From positions 1 through 64,000 of the forward strand of contig CAZHFZ010000006.1 of the NCBI GenBank assembly GCA_964531455.1: DNA of 64,000 nucleotides, written 5' to 3'. Of the stretch, positions 25,095 to 32,607 are shown one piece after another. This stretch comes from Ga0077527 sp964531455. Lineage in GTDB: Bacteria > Pseudomonadota > Gammaproteobacteria > Burkholderiales > SG8-41. Position 1 is the stretch's first letter, and each line of letters begins with the position of its first letter. The position numbers and the translations under genes are program-made. The notes under the pieces are model-generated. The model was not told the DNA's origin. It was given only the letters and a program-made list of their open reading frames with translations, and searched no databases.

Positions 25095-26063
25095 TCAATC
25101 AATTACGCCGAGTTTGCCGTTGTGTGAGCCGACATACCAAACCCTTCCCATAACGTCGATTGCAAGATGGCGTATGCCATTATTGATCGACGGCAGGCGG
25201 ATGGTCTGCATTGTATCGGTGGCGGCATCCAGACGGACTACCGTATCCGTTCTGAGTTCATTGACCCACACGGCACCTGCATTGTCCACGGCGACCGAGT
25301 GAGCTCCGGCATTGCCCCCCGGCAAAGGATAGGTTTTGACGGTCTTCATGGTCTGGGCGTTTATCTTGATGAGTTGCCCTCTGCCATAAAGCGTGACCCA
25401 CAGCATTCCATCGGCCGCTGTTACGATGCGTCGCGGACGGGCGCTTCGCCCAAGATCGATTTCGCTGATTTTTCCTGAACGCGGGTCCATGCGTCCGAGT
25501 TTGTTGTCATTGCTGCGGCACCACCAGACATTTCCGGCACGATCAAGGGCGATTCCGCTGGGGTTGCCGGAGGTTTCGTATTCAACGATTCGGCCTGTTG
25601 CGGTGTCAAGGCTGCCCAGTTTATCCCCCGTTTGCATCGTGAACCACAATGTCTCTCCATCATCACTGATAACAAGTGAGTGCGGGCCACCGCCGCCGGA
25701 AGGTACCGAAAATTCTGCAATCATTCCTGTCGCAGGCCTGAGCCGGCCGATGGTGCCGTTACCGTGGCCGGTGGTCCACACCGTGCCGGTGCGATCAACG
25801 GTCAGGCTGGCTGGCTGGTGGCCGCGCGGCATCTCCCACTCGCGAAACGACTGGGTGCGCGGATCAAAACGCACGACCTTGTTGTCATTGGGAACGGCAA
25901 CATAGATCAAACCGTCGGGTCCGGCAGTAACCGTCCTGCCGAACATCGGGGCAGGTAGTTGCCACTCGGTGATTTTCGGGGTGATCAGCGGCAATTCCGC
26001 CGCAGTCGCAGTCAGGGATGAGATTAACGCAAACGCAGCTGCGCAAAGCAGTTTCAGGTGCAT
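25095..26063 (-). CDS. Exported Vgb-like beta-propeller (virginiamycin B lyase family fold)
   Basis: 322 residues. Signal peptide MHLKLLCAAAFALISSLTAT, cleavage near TAAA-E. The rest is a propeller of repeated units of about 42 residues, each with a G-x-I/V-W/Y core: GPDGLIYVAVPNDNKVVRF, DRTGTVWTTGHGNGTIGRL, DDGETLWFTMQTGDKLGSL, DRAGNVWWCRSNDNKLGRM, ADGMLWVTLYGRGQLIKI. This is the streptogramin lyase fold. Most chromosomal homologues are not antibiotic lyases, and export argues for an extracytoplasmic lactonase or binding role. Whether it degrades streptogramin B cannot be judged here. The start ATG is at 26063. Confidence 0.85.
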   Translation of the reverse strand: MHLKLLCAAAFALISSLTATAAELPLITPKITEWQLPAPMFGRTVTAGPDGLIYVAVPNDNKVVRFDPRTQSFREWEMPRGHQPASLTVDRTGTVWTTGHGNGTIGRLRPATGMIAEFSVPSGGGGPHSLVISDDGETLWFTMQTGDKLGSLDTATGRIVEYETSGNPSGIALDRAGNVWWCRSNDNKLGRMDPRSGKISEIDLGRSARPRRIVTAADGMLWVTLYGRGQLIKINAQTMKTVKTYPLPGGNAGAHSVAVDNAGAVWVNELRTDTVVRLDAATDTMQTIRLPSINNGIRHLAIDVMGRVWYVGSHNGKLGVID

Positions 26064-26354
26064 TGCCGAATTACCGTTTCCGCCATTGTGGCTGGCGAAT
26101 TTTCATGAACTCATCAATGCCATGAGCGGGATCGGTGCGCAAACTGTTAAAGGCCAAGGTGGAATCGCATACCCATACGTTGCCGGTATCTGCGGAATTA
26201 TTTGTGGCTGCGCGAGCCCGCAATCATGGTCAGAGGCAAGCACATTGGCCGGATTTACTGTCAGCGCTGTATTCATGTGGGAGTTTTGTGTTCCGACCCA
26301 TGCATGCTCTGATTAATCATGGCGTTGTGCGGGGATGTTGCATCAATACGCGGC
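26064..26354. other. Intergenic stretch, no gene seen
   Basis: Between the Vgb-like gene and the FAH-family gene I find no frame with family-like content on either strand. The promoter of the Vgb-like and phosphatase pair should lie at its left end, but no clear -35/-10 pair stands out. Confidence 0.5.
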
Positions 26355-26381
26355 AAAAAGAAAGGCGACCCGCAGGCCGCC
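26355..26381 (-). terminator. Rho-independent terminator after the FAH-family gene
   Basis: On the minus strand GGCGGCC, loop TGCG, GGTCGCC (seven pairs with one G-U) is followed by TTTCTTTTT. It lies 29 bases past the stop of the minus-strand gene ending at 26410. Confidence 0.75.
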
Positions 26382-26409
26382 TGTTTGCACTCATTGCTTC
26401 CCCGGGAGA

Positions 26410-27351
26410 TCAGACAATCCGGTTGCGCAGAGTCATTGCCGGTTTTTCAAAACTGCATTCAACGACGTCTCCCGGTTTCAGGTAAAGCGCTTCGGCGTCG
26501 GCTTTGCCCACGGCAACGCCGCCTGGAGCTCCTGTAGCGAACATGTCACCGGGCTGAAGGTCGAGTAGGCGCGAGAAGTGAGGGATGATGTCCGGCAGCT
26601 TCCAGATCTGGTCGCTGGTGTTGACACGCATGCGCTGCACGCCATTCACGCTGCAGGTAACCCAGATGTCGTATGGATCCGGGAATTCGTCCATGGTGAT
26701 GATGCAAGGTCCCAGCGGTCCGAACGAGGGCGCATTTTTGGAGGTCCAGAAACGCGAGCCGGAGGCGACTTCCGCTTTTTGGGTGTCGCGACAGGTCAGA
26801 TCATTGAGTATGGTGATGCCCGCGATGTAACTCACTGCGTCTTCACGTTTTGCGCCGTGTGCGCGTTTGCCGAGTACGAATACCAGTTCTGGTTCGTAAT
26901 CAAGGCGTGACACTGTGGCCGGGCGTGGCACGTCCGCGCCGTGACCGGTAAGGCAGGAGTTGAGCTTGATGAAGCCGGTGGGCTCGCCGGGCATTTCCTT
27001 GATCAGGTCGTTGCGTTTCAGTTCTTCGAGGTGAGTACGGTAGTTTTTTCCGACGCACAGGAATTTATCGGCATCAGGAATCGGCGGCAGATAATGCACG
27101 TCACCATCGGGAGCCAAAGTTTTTGAGTCCAGCTTTGCCGTGTTCTTGCTGGCAAATTCGAGGACAGCGCGGGCGCGCGCCAGTCCGGCATCGCCCATTG
27201 CAAGAAGGCCTTTCATTGATGCAGGGATGATCCTCTTGCCGTCGTTCAGCGTGTGTTCGCAAGCGACCAGATCAAGCATCTTGCCATCGACTTGAGCGCC
27301 GATACGCACGGTGTTCATGTCAGAGATCAGGGTGTAGGTAGCCAGACGCAT
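26410..27351 (-). CDS. Fumarylacetoacetate hydrolase family protein
   Basis: 313 residues. The FAH catalytic domain occupies about residues 95-310: FLCVGKNYRTHLEEL, the metal-binding DYEPELVFVLGK with both Glu ligands, GITILNDLTCRDTQ with the third acidic ligand, RFWTSKNAPSFGPLGPCI, and the closing LLDLQPGDMFATGAPGGVA. Such Mg2+ or Mn2+ enzymes hydrolyse C-C bonds of acylpyruvates or decarboxylate oxaloacetate-like acids, often in aromatic catabolism. The N-terminal about 90 residues are the usual small FAH_N-like region. It follows the LysR gene on the same strand by 113 bases. Substrate not assignable. Confidence 0.92.
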   Translation of the reverse strand: MRLATYTLISDMNTVRIGAQVDGKMLDLVACEHTLNDGKRIIPASMKGLLAMGDAGLARARAVLEFASKNTAKLDSKTLAPDGDVHYLPPIPDADKFLCVGKNYRTHLEELKRNDLIKEMPGEPTGFIKLNSCLTGHGADVPRPATVSRLDYEPELVFVLGKRAHGAKREDAVSYIAGITILNDLTCRDTQKAEVASGSRFWTSKNAPSFGPLGPCIITMDEFPDPYDIWVTCSVNGVQRMRVNTSDQIWKLPDIIPHFSRLLDLQPGDMFATGAPGGVAVGKADAEALYLKPGDVVECSFEKPAMTLRNRIV

Positions 27352-27464
27352 TGTGAAATCCTCAGGAAGAAACGGCGCGTGATCCGCGCCGCCGGGTATG
27401 ACCGATAATTGAAATGCGCATTTTACGGCCTGAAGGCCGGCTCTTTCCAGCTTCAGGGGGGGGC

Positions 27465-28412
27465 TCAGGGTTTGGAAAGATGATCGTAAACAAGCGATCG
27501 CGCGACCTGCTGCGTGAACTCCATGAAAGCCTGTGCCAGCATGGGTAGCTGCTTGCCGGCGGGGTAAGCAAAAAACCAGCTGCGCTCCACCGGAAAACCC
27601 TGCACATCAAGTACTGCAAGCTGCTCGTGGGCAACATCAAGGCCCAGTGTGTAGCGCGACATGATTGACACGCCGAGCCCGGCAATGATCGCCTGTTTGA
27701 TGGCTTCGTTGGTCGAAAGCTCCATGCGGACTTTGGGTTCGCAGCCGTGCTGAGCAAAAATTTCGCGCGCAATCATCCGGGTTCCCGAGCCGCTTTCGCG
27801 CATCAGAAACGGTTCCTCTGCGAATCGCGAAAATGGAATATTTTTCTCTCCTGCCAGCGGGTGGTTCGCTGCAGCGTAAGGCACCATGGGGTTGGGCAGG
27901 ATTGCCTGTGAGACAACGTCACTGTCGGTGGGCGGGCTGGCGAATATATACAGATCGTCAAGATTTTTCGCCATCCGTTCGAGCAGCGTGGCGCGGTTAT
28001 GGATCTGCAGTGAAACTTCAATTCCCGGGTGCTGTTTGACGAATTCGGCCAGCACTCGCGGCGCGAAATATTTCCCTGTAGTACTGACCGCAAGTTGCAG
28101 GCGGCCGCTGTTCATGCCGCGAATGTCGGCAAGTTTTTCTTCCAGGTTGCCCAGTGTCGCGAACAGATCATTGCAGGTTGCGTGGACGGAGCGGCCCGCC
28201 TCGGTGAGGTGAACGCGTTTACCGATCTGCTCGACCAGCGGCAGTCCTACGGTTTCCGCCAGTTTCTTCATTTGAACCGACACGGTGGGTTGAGCCATGT
28301 AGAGTTCCTCGGCGGCTTTGGTGTAACTGCCTAGTCGGGCAACGGCTTCAAAGACACTGAGCTGCGGGAGAATGCCGTGTTTCAGATAGCGGCGAATCTT
28401 GCTGCGGGGCAT
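27465..28412 (-). CDS. LysR-family transcriptional regulator (CbbR/CysB-like)
   Basis: 315 residues from ATG 28412, which follows AAAGGA. N-terminal winged HTH: LPQLSVFEAVARLGSYTKAA and EELYMAQPTVSVQMKKLAET, with VHLTEAGRSVHATCNDLF. The effector domain starts at GRLQLAVSTTGKYFAPRVLA and has RESGSGTRMIAREIFAQHG, a signature typical of CbbR-type regulators. No RuBisCO genes are in the window. Its mRNA leader carries a yybP-ykoY riboswitch (28515-28668), an unusual arrangement that would place the regulator under manganese control. An in-frame extension to 28502 would run toward the riboswitch and is not used. Confidence 0.92.
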   Translation of the reverse strand: MPRSKIRRYLKHGILPQLSVFEAVARLGSYTKAAEELYMAQPTVSVQMKKLAETVGLPLVEQIGKRVHLTEAGRSVHATCNDLFATLGNLEEKLADIRGMNSGRLQLAVSTTGKYFAPRVLAEFVKQHPGIEVSLQIHNRATLLERMAKNLDDLYIFASPPTDSDVVSQAILPNPMVPYAAANHPLAGEKNIPFSRFAEEPFLMRESGSGTRMIAREIFAQHGCEPKVRMELSTNEAIKQAIIAGLGVSIMSRYTLGLDVAHEQLAVLDVQGFPVERSWFFAYPAGKQLPMLAQAFMEFTQQVARSLVYDHLSKP

Positions 28413-28514
28413 ATCAGTCCTTTCGTTACTTGCAATGGCGCGACGGGCTGTGCGGCTTGGCAGCTCGGCGTGACGATCACCTCGGACGGACAGGCCGCAC
28501 AACGGCCATCAATA

Positions 28515-28668
28515 AGACTTTGCCCGTTCAGGCAAAGGTCTCGCTTGCAAGGGCGGAGAGGAACTCCGCTACATTGCCGGAACAGCCGAGGACATGAAAG
28601 CATCCCGAATTGACGACTGCACCACTGCGGCCGGAGCCGCTCAAGCTACTCCCCTTTGGAGGGGCCGC
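28515..28668 (-). promoter_or_regulatory. yybP-ykoY (manganese) riboswitch on the minus strand, upstream of the LysR gene
   Basis: Reading the minus strand: GGGGAGTAGC at 28654-28645, then GTCGTCAATTCGGG, then TTGCAAGCGAGACC with GCGAGACC at 28544-28537. These are the two docking loops of the yybP-ykoY aptamer. A hairpin CTTTGCC-TGAACG-GGCAAAG overlaps the 3' end (28516-28539). GGCCG-TTGTG-CGGCC follows at about 28491-28505, a candidate expression platform. The class is established as a Mn2+ sensor. The only coding start downstream is LysR ATG 28412, about 100 bases on. Confidence 0.85.
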
Positions 28669-28887
28669 GCATAACCGCACGAGCGTTGCAGATTACAACA
28701 CATGATTAAAACCATGACAAGTTGCTGAGGGATGTGAGGCTGAATCATGGAAACGTAATGAATAACATTGCTTTTCTTCATTTTACTTTGCATGCGGGTT
28801 TTTTTGATAATCCGCCGGCACACTAAATATGAAATATGTTGTTCGTCGGCTGTTTCCGGCTAGGGACCGGAATAGGTAATCGGCCGG

Positions 28888-29030
28888 CTCAGGGGAGCCA
28901 GGGGAGTAGCTTCTGCGGCATCGTACAGGTGCCGCTTGTGGTGTCGTCGTCAATACGGGCATTGCCCCGGCGGCACCGGCAGTCATCCAGCTGCAAGCGA
29001 GACCAGGCGGTGGCAGGCATTCGCTTTGAC
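28888..29030 (+). promoter_or_regulatory. yybP-ykoY (manganese) riboswitch upstream of the TerC-UspA gene
   Basis: GGGGAGTAGC at 28901-28910, GTCGTCAATACGGG near 28945-28958, and GCAAGCGAGACC at 28993-29004 give both conserved docking loops in order. TCGCTT at about 29021-29026 can pair with AAGCGA inside the second loop, which would offer a simple mutually exclusive off-state or on-state helix. It ends about 45 bases before the TerC start, whose GGAG ribosome site lies at 29065-29068. Confidence 0.9.
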
Positions 29031-29076
29031 GTCTGTTGCTGATGGTTAACTCGCATCCTTAAGTGGAGATGCACGC

Positions 29077-30318
29077 ATGGAACTGTTTTCAGCTGAATTT
29101 TTCTCGGCCTTGCTGGCCATTATCGTGATTGACCTTGTGCTTGCCGGTGACAATGCGATCGTCATTGCCCTGGCTGCGCGCAACCTGCCCGCTGATTTGC
29201 GCAAGAAGGCGATTATCTGGGGCACGGTGGGCGCAATCGCGGTGCGTACCGCAATGACTCTGGTGGTGGTCTGGCTGCTGAAAGTGCCGGGTCTGATGCT
29301 GCTTGGCGGTGTATTGCTGGTATGGATTGCCTACAAGCTGCTGGCAGACAATGACGGTGATGGACATGACGTCAGTGCTGCAAACAGCTTCTGGGGGGCA
29401 ATGAAAACCATCGTTGTCGCCGATGCGGTGATGGGCCTTGATAATGTCCTGGCCGTTGCCGGCGCAGCTCACGGAAGTTTCATGCTCGTGGTAATCGGTC
29501 TGCTCATCAGCATCCCGATCGTGATCTGGGGCAGCCAGATCATTCTGAAGTATGTCGAACGGTACCCCGGCATCATTTATATCGGCGGTGCAGTGCTGGC
29601 ATGGACTGCCGCGAAAATGATCATCAGCGAGCCGCTGGTGAAGGACTTCTTCAACACATACCCGGCCCTTGCTGGTCTTGCTTATATCGCCATCATCGGC
29701 GGTGTGCTTGGCGGCGGTTTCTGGGTCAACCACGTGCCGGCCCGGGCCCGCGTGGCCGGACATGTGGTTGAACCCGGCGTGGCCCCTCTGTCGCCTGCTG
29801 CTGCTGGTGTGACCCGGCTGCTACTTCCGGTGGATGCTTCAGCCAACTCCCTCAAGGCAGTCGAGCATGTGATCGCTCGCCACGCCGCCGGCACCAAACT
29901 GGAAGTGCACCTGCTGCACGTGCGTGTTCCGTTCTCCCAGTACATTGCCCGTTTTGTCAGCCGCCGTGACCATGAGGCCTATCACCGCCAGGAAGCGGAA
30001 CGCGCACTGGCGCCGGCGAGGGACCTGCTTAACCGTGCAGCGATTCAGCATACCGACTACGTCGAGTTCGGTGACAAGGCTGAAGCCATAAGGGACGTGG
30101 CGGGTCGTCTGCAGGTGAACCAAATCGTCATGGGCACTGCGCGCAAGAATTCCCTGACCCGCATGCTCGAGGATTCTGTGACCAACCGCGTTCTTCAGGT
30201 CGTTGAGGTACCGGTTGAAATCGTCGTTGGCCGCGCGGTGTCCCGCATCGAAACCATCGGCTTGCCCGCCGGTCTCAGCGCTGCAGTCGTTATTTTGCTG
30301 ACCCTATCCCTGCAGTAG
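29077..30318 (+). CDS. TerC-family membrane protein fused to a UspA-like domain
   Basis: 413 residues. Residues about 1-225 form a YjbE-type TerC membrane domain: LAIIVIDLVLAGDNAIVIAL with the conserved acidic/Asn signature, DAVMGLDNVLAVAGAAHGSF, and several further hydrophobic segments. After a Pro/Ala linker, residues about 245-395 are a universal stress protein domain: RLLLPVDASANSLKAVEHVI, HLLHVRVPF, and VNQIVMGTARKNSLTRMLED near the nucleotide loop. A last hydrophobic segment (LPAGLSAAVVILLTLSL) ends the protein. TerC/MntP-like proteins export Mn2+ or load metal onto exported enzymes. The Mn2+ riboswitch upstream supports that role; the Usp fusion suggests control by a nucleotide. Confidence 0.9.
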   Translation: MELFSAEFFSALLAIIVIDLVLAGDNAIVIALAARNLPADLRKKAIIWGTVGAIAVRTAMTLVVVWLLKVPGLMLLGGVLLVWIAYKLLADNDGDGHDVSAANSFWGAMKTIVVADAVMGLDNVLAVAGAAHGSFMLVVIGLLISIPIVIWGSQIILKYVERYPGIIYIGGAVLAWTAAKMIISEPLVKDFFNTYPALAGLAYIAIIGGVLGGGFWVNHVPARARVAGHVVEPGVAPLSPAAAGVTRLLLPVDASANSLKAVEHVIARHAAGTKLEVHLLHVRVPFSQYIARFVSRRDHEAYHRQEAERALAPARDLLNRAAIQHTDYVEFGDKAEAIRDVAGRLQVNQIVMGTARKNSLTRMLEDSVTNRVLQVVEVPVEIVVGRAVSRIETIGLPAGLSAAVVILLTLSLQ

Positions 30319-30343
30319 CACCCTCCCCTTTGGCAGGGGTTTG

Positions 30344-30373
30344 AAATCCCGCCCTCGTGGCGGGATTTTTTTT
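30344..30373 (+). terminator. Rho-independent terminator after the TerC-UspA gene
   Basis: AAATCCCGCC, loop CTCGT, GGCGGGATTT followed by further T residues. A perfect ten-base stem 26 bases past the stop codon. Confidence 0.92.
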
Positions 30374-30620
30374 GAATTTGTTGGCTCAGCGTTGTTTGAG
30401 AAAATCCATCATCGCAGGTTACAAAAAACATGTCCGCTTTTAAGAACTTATTTGAATCGGCATGATCAGAGTGAATTGTGCAGGAGTTTGATTGGGGTGG
30501 TGGTCGGAACATGGACGCCAAATTTACGGATGAAAGGGGGGATCAATGCGGGGAGTGGTGAAGGCAAGTTGCGGTTTCAAGTAAGTAAAGTATCTGAATT
30601 GCCGAACGGATGGCCAGAAA
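30374..30620. other. Intergenic stretch, no gene seen
   Basis: Between the terminator and the next riboswitch the base composition is less GC-rich than the surroundings. I see no supported coding frame or hairpin; the promoter of the riboswitch-controlled transcript should lie here. Confidence 0.5.
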
Positions 30621-30624
30621 CCGT

Positions 30625-30750
30625 CCGCCGGATAGAAGGGGAGTAGCTCACCTACCTGAGCGTCGTCACTCCGGGGAAATCTTTCCTCCGGCGTCCAGGG
30701 GGCCATAACGGCCCGAGCGAGACCTTCGCCAAGAGCTGGCGAAGGTGCGC
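30625..30750 (+). promoter_or_regulatory. yybP-ykoY (manganese) riboswitch upstream of the Alx-like gene
   Basis: GGGGAGTAGC at 30638-30647, GTCGTCACTCCGGGG near 30662-30676, and GAGCGAGACC at 30715-30724. A perfect nine-base stem CCTTCGCCA-AGAGC-TGGCGAAGG at 30723-30745 begins on the last bases of the second docking loop. That is the same relative place as the hairpin in the minus-strand copy. It ends about 60 bases before the Alx-like start, the classic partner of this riboswitch class. Confidence 0.9.
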
Positions 30751-30806
30751 GTACGCGGCCTGCGTCCAGTGCAGATGAAAACAGTCATCAGCAGGGGACT
30801 CTCGAA

Positions 30807-31763
30807 ATGGAAAGTATCGGTACGTGGTGGATGTGGGCCGCATTTGCGGCCTTTGTGGTTGTTGCTCTTGTTATCGACCTGGTCATGCTGCAATCCAAGG
30901 GCTCGGCCAAGGTTTCCTTTAAGGAAGCACTCAACTGGTCGATCGTCTGGATCGTTCTCTCATTTGTTTTCAATGGTCTGTTGTGGTGGTATCTGGATGC
31001 CAACTACGGGCGGGAGCTCGCCAATGAAAAATCGATGGAGTTTTTCACTGGTTACCTGATCGAGAAATCGCTGGCTGTTGACAACATTTTTGTGTTCCTG
31101 ATGTTGTTCACGTTTTTTGGCGTGCCAATTCAGTACCAGAAGCGGGTGCTGATACTGGGCATCATCGGTGCGATTGTTCTGCGCGCGGTGATGATTCTGA
31201 TCGGCGCCTGGCTGATTTCGCAATTTCACTGGGTGCTCTACCTCCTCGGTCTGTTCCTGCTGGTCACCGGCATCAAGATGCTGATGATGGCCGAGGCGGA
31301 GTCTGATCTCGAGAAGAACCCGCTGTTGAAGTGGATGCGCGGCCACTTCCGGATTACCGATACTTTCCATGGTGAGAAATTCATGGTCATGAAAGACGGC
31401 GTGCGCTGGTTTACGCCTCTTTTCGTGGTGATGGTGATGATCGGCATTACAGACGTGATCTTTGCGGTGGACAGCATTCCGGCCATTTTCGCGATCACGC
31501 TGGATCCGTTCATCGTGCTGACCTCGAATGTATTTGCGATCTTGGGTCTGCGCGCCATGTACTTCATGCTGGCGGACCTGGCTGACCGTTTCCATTTGCT
31601 CAAATACGGTCTTGCTTTCATCCTGATATTCATCGGAATCAAGATGCTGTTGCTTGATATTTATAAAATTCCGGTTGGTTTTGCTCTTTCCGTCGTCGGG
31701 ATCGTTCTGCTCGTCTCGATGGTTGCCAGTCTGTATGTGTCACGTCCCCAGAGAAAGGGCTAG
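30807..31763 (+). CDS. TerC-family membrane protein, Alx type
   Basis: 318 residues with about nine hydrophobic segments. TerC signatures appear twice in the internal repeat: FTGYLIEKSLAVDNIFVFLM and GITDVIFAVDSIPAIFAITL, each with the conserved acidic residue in the membrane. NVFAILGLRAMYFMLADLAD is the Alx family marker. Alx/MntP-like proteins export Mn2+ and respond to alkaline pH in E. coli. AGGGGA precedes ATG 30807. Directly coupled to the sodium channel gene, whose ATG follows this stop with no gap. Confidence 0.95.
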   Translation: MESIGTWWMWAAFAAFVVVALVIDLVMLQSKGSAKVSFKEALNWSIVWIVLSFVFNGLLWWYLDANYGRELANEKSMEFFTGYLIEKSLAVDNIFVFLMLFTFFGVPIQYQKRVLILGIIGAIVLRAVMILIGAWLISQFHWVLYLLGLFLLVTGIKMLMMAEAESDLEKNPLLKWMRGHFRITDTFHGEKFMVMKDGVRWFTPLFVVMVMIGITDVIFAVDSIPAIFAITLDPFIVLTSNVFAILGLRAMYFMLADLADRFHLLKYGLAFILIFIGIKMLLLDIYKIPVGFALSVVGIVLLVSMVASLYVSRPQRKG

Positions 31764-32582
31764 ATGGGCTTTGTCCTGATGCGGTGGAGGGCGCGGCTGG
31801 CTTGCTGGATGGACCAGCCGCGCCTCCAGCAGGTGTTGCTGGTGTTGATTCTTGCCAACGCGGCGATATTGGGTCTGGAAAGCTATCCCTCCATCGAAGC
31901 CCGGTGGGGGCGATGGCTGGTAATGGCCGACCGCTTGCTGCTCGGTATTTTTACCGCCGAAATCGCTCTCAGGATTGTTGGACATGGCAGGAATTTTTTC
32001 CGTGATCCATGGAGTGTTTTTGACTTTGTAGTGATCGTTATCGCATTGATACCGGCCAGTGGTCCGTTTGCAGTGCTGCGGGCGTTGCGTGTGCTGCGCG
32101 TCATGAGGGTCATTTCTCTGGTGCCGAGCATGCGGCGCGTCGCTGCCGGGCTGCTTGCATCCATTCCCGGTCTGGGCGCGGTCGTCGGCATGATTGCGGT
32201 AATCCTTTATGTTTTTGCGGTGATGGCGACCAAGCTGTTCGGGGCGCGTTTTCCTGAATGGTTTGGTACGCTGGGTGAGAGCGCCTACACACTTTTTCAG
32301 GTGATGACCCTGGAGAGCTGGTCGATGGGAATAGTGCGCCCGGTCATGGAGGTATTTCCCTACGCCTGGATATTTTTTGTGTTGTATATTCTGGTGTCCA
32401 CCTTCACCATGCTCAATCTGTTCATTGCAGTGGTCGTAAACGCCATGCAAAACGGAAATCAAGATGAAAACAAGGGTGAGTCGACGGCTGGCGTGTGCGA
32501 AGACAGCCTGAAGAAAGAGATTACAGCACTACGTGCCGAGGTTCGCGAATTGGGCTTGGTAATCAGGAATCGCAACTTATAG
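31764..32582 (+). CDS. Bacterial voltage-gated sodium channel-type ion transporter (BacNav-like)
   Basis: 272 residues with the six-TM channel layout. S4 is a clear voltage sensor, FAVLRALRVLRVMRVI, with Arg every third residue. The pore helix and selectivity filter read FQVMTLESWSMGIVRPV; LESWS is the NaChBac/NavAb-type sodium filter. S6 is FVLYILVSTFTMLNLFIAVV. The C-terminal tail (LKKEITALRAEVRELGLV) can form the family's tetrameric coiled coil. It would pass Na+ on depolarisation, for motility, chemotaxis or pH balance. ATG 31764 abuts the Alx-like stop, and nhaA follows 25 bases later, making an Na+/pH/metal operon. Confidence 0.93.
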   Translation: MGFVLMRWRARLACWMDQPRLQQVLLVLILANAAILGLESYPSIEARWGRWLVMADRLLLGIFTAEIALRIVGHGRNFFRDPWSVFDFVVIVIALIPASGPFAVLRALRVLRVMRVISLVPSMRRVAAGLLASIPGLGAVVGMIAVILYVFAVMATKLFGARFPEWFGTLGESAYTLFQVMTLESWSMGIVRPVMEVFPYAWIFFVLYILVSTFTMLNLFIAVVVNAMQNGNQDENKGESTAGVCEDSLKKEITALRAEVRELGLVIRNRNL

Positions 32583-32607
32583 AGAAGCAAAGCGGACAGC
32601 ATAAAGC

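Noticed and set aside
26135..26568. Small plus-strand open frames between the propeller and FAH-family genes
   Set aside because: Overlapping frames of 70-115 codons, no ribosome site, no family content, partly antisense to the FAH-family gene.
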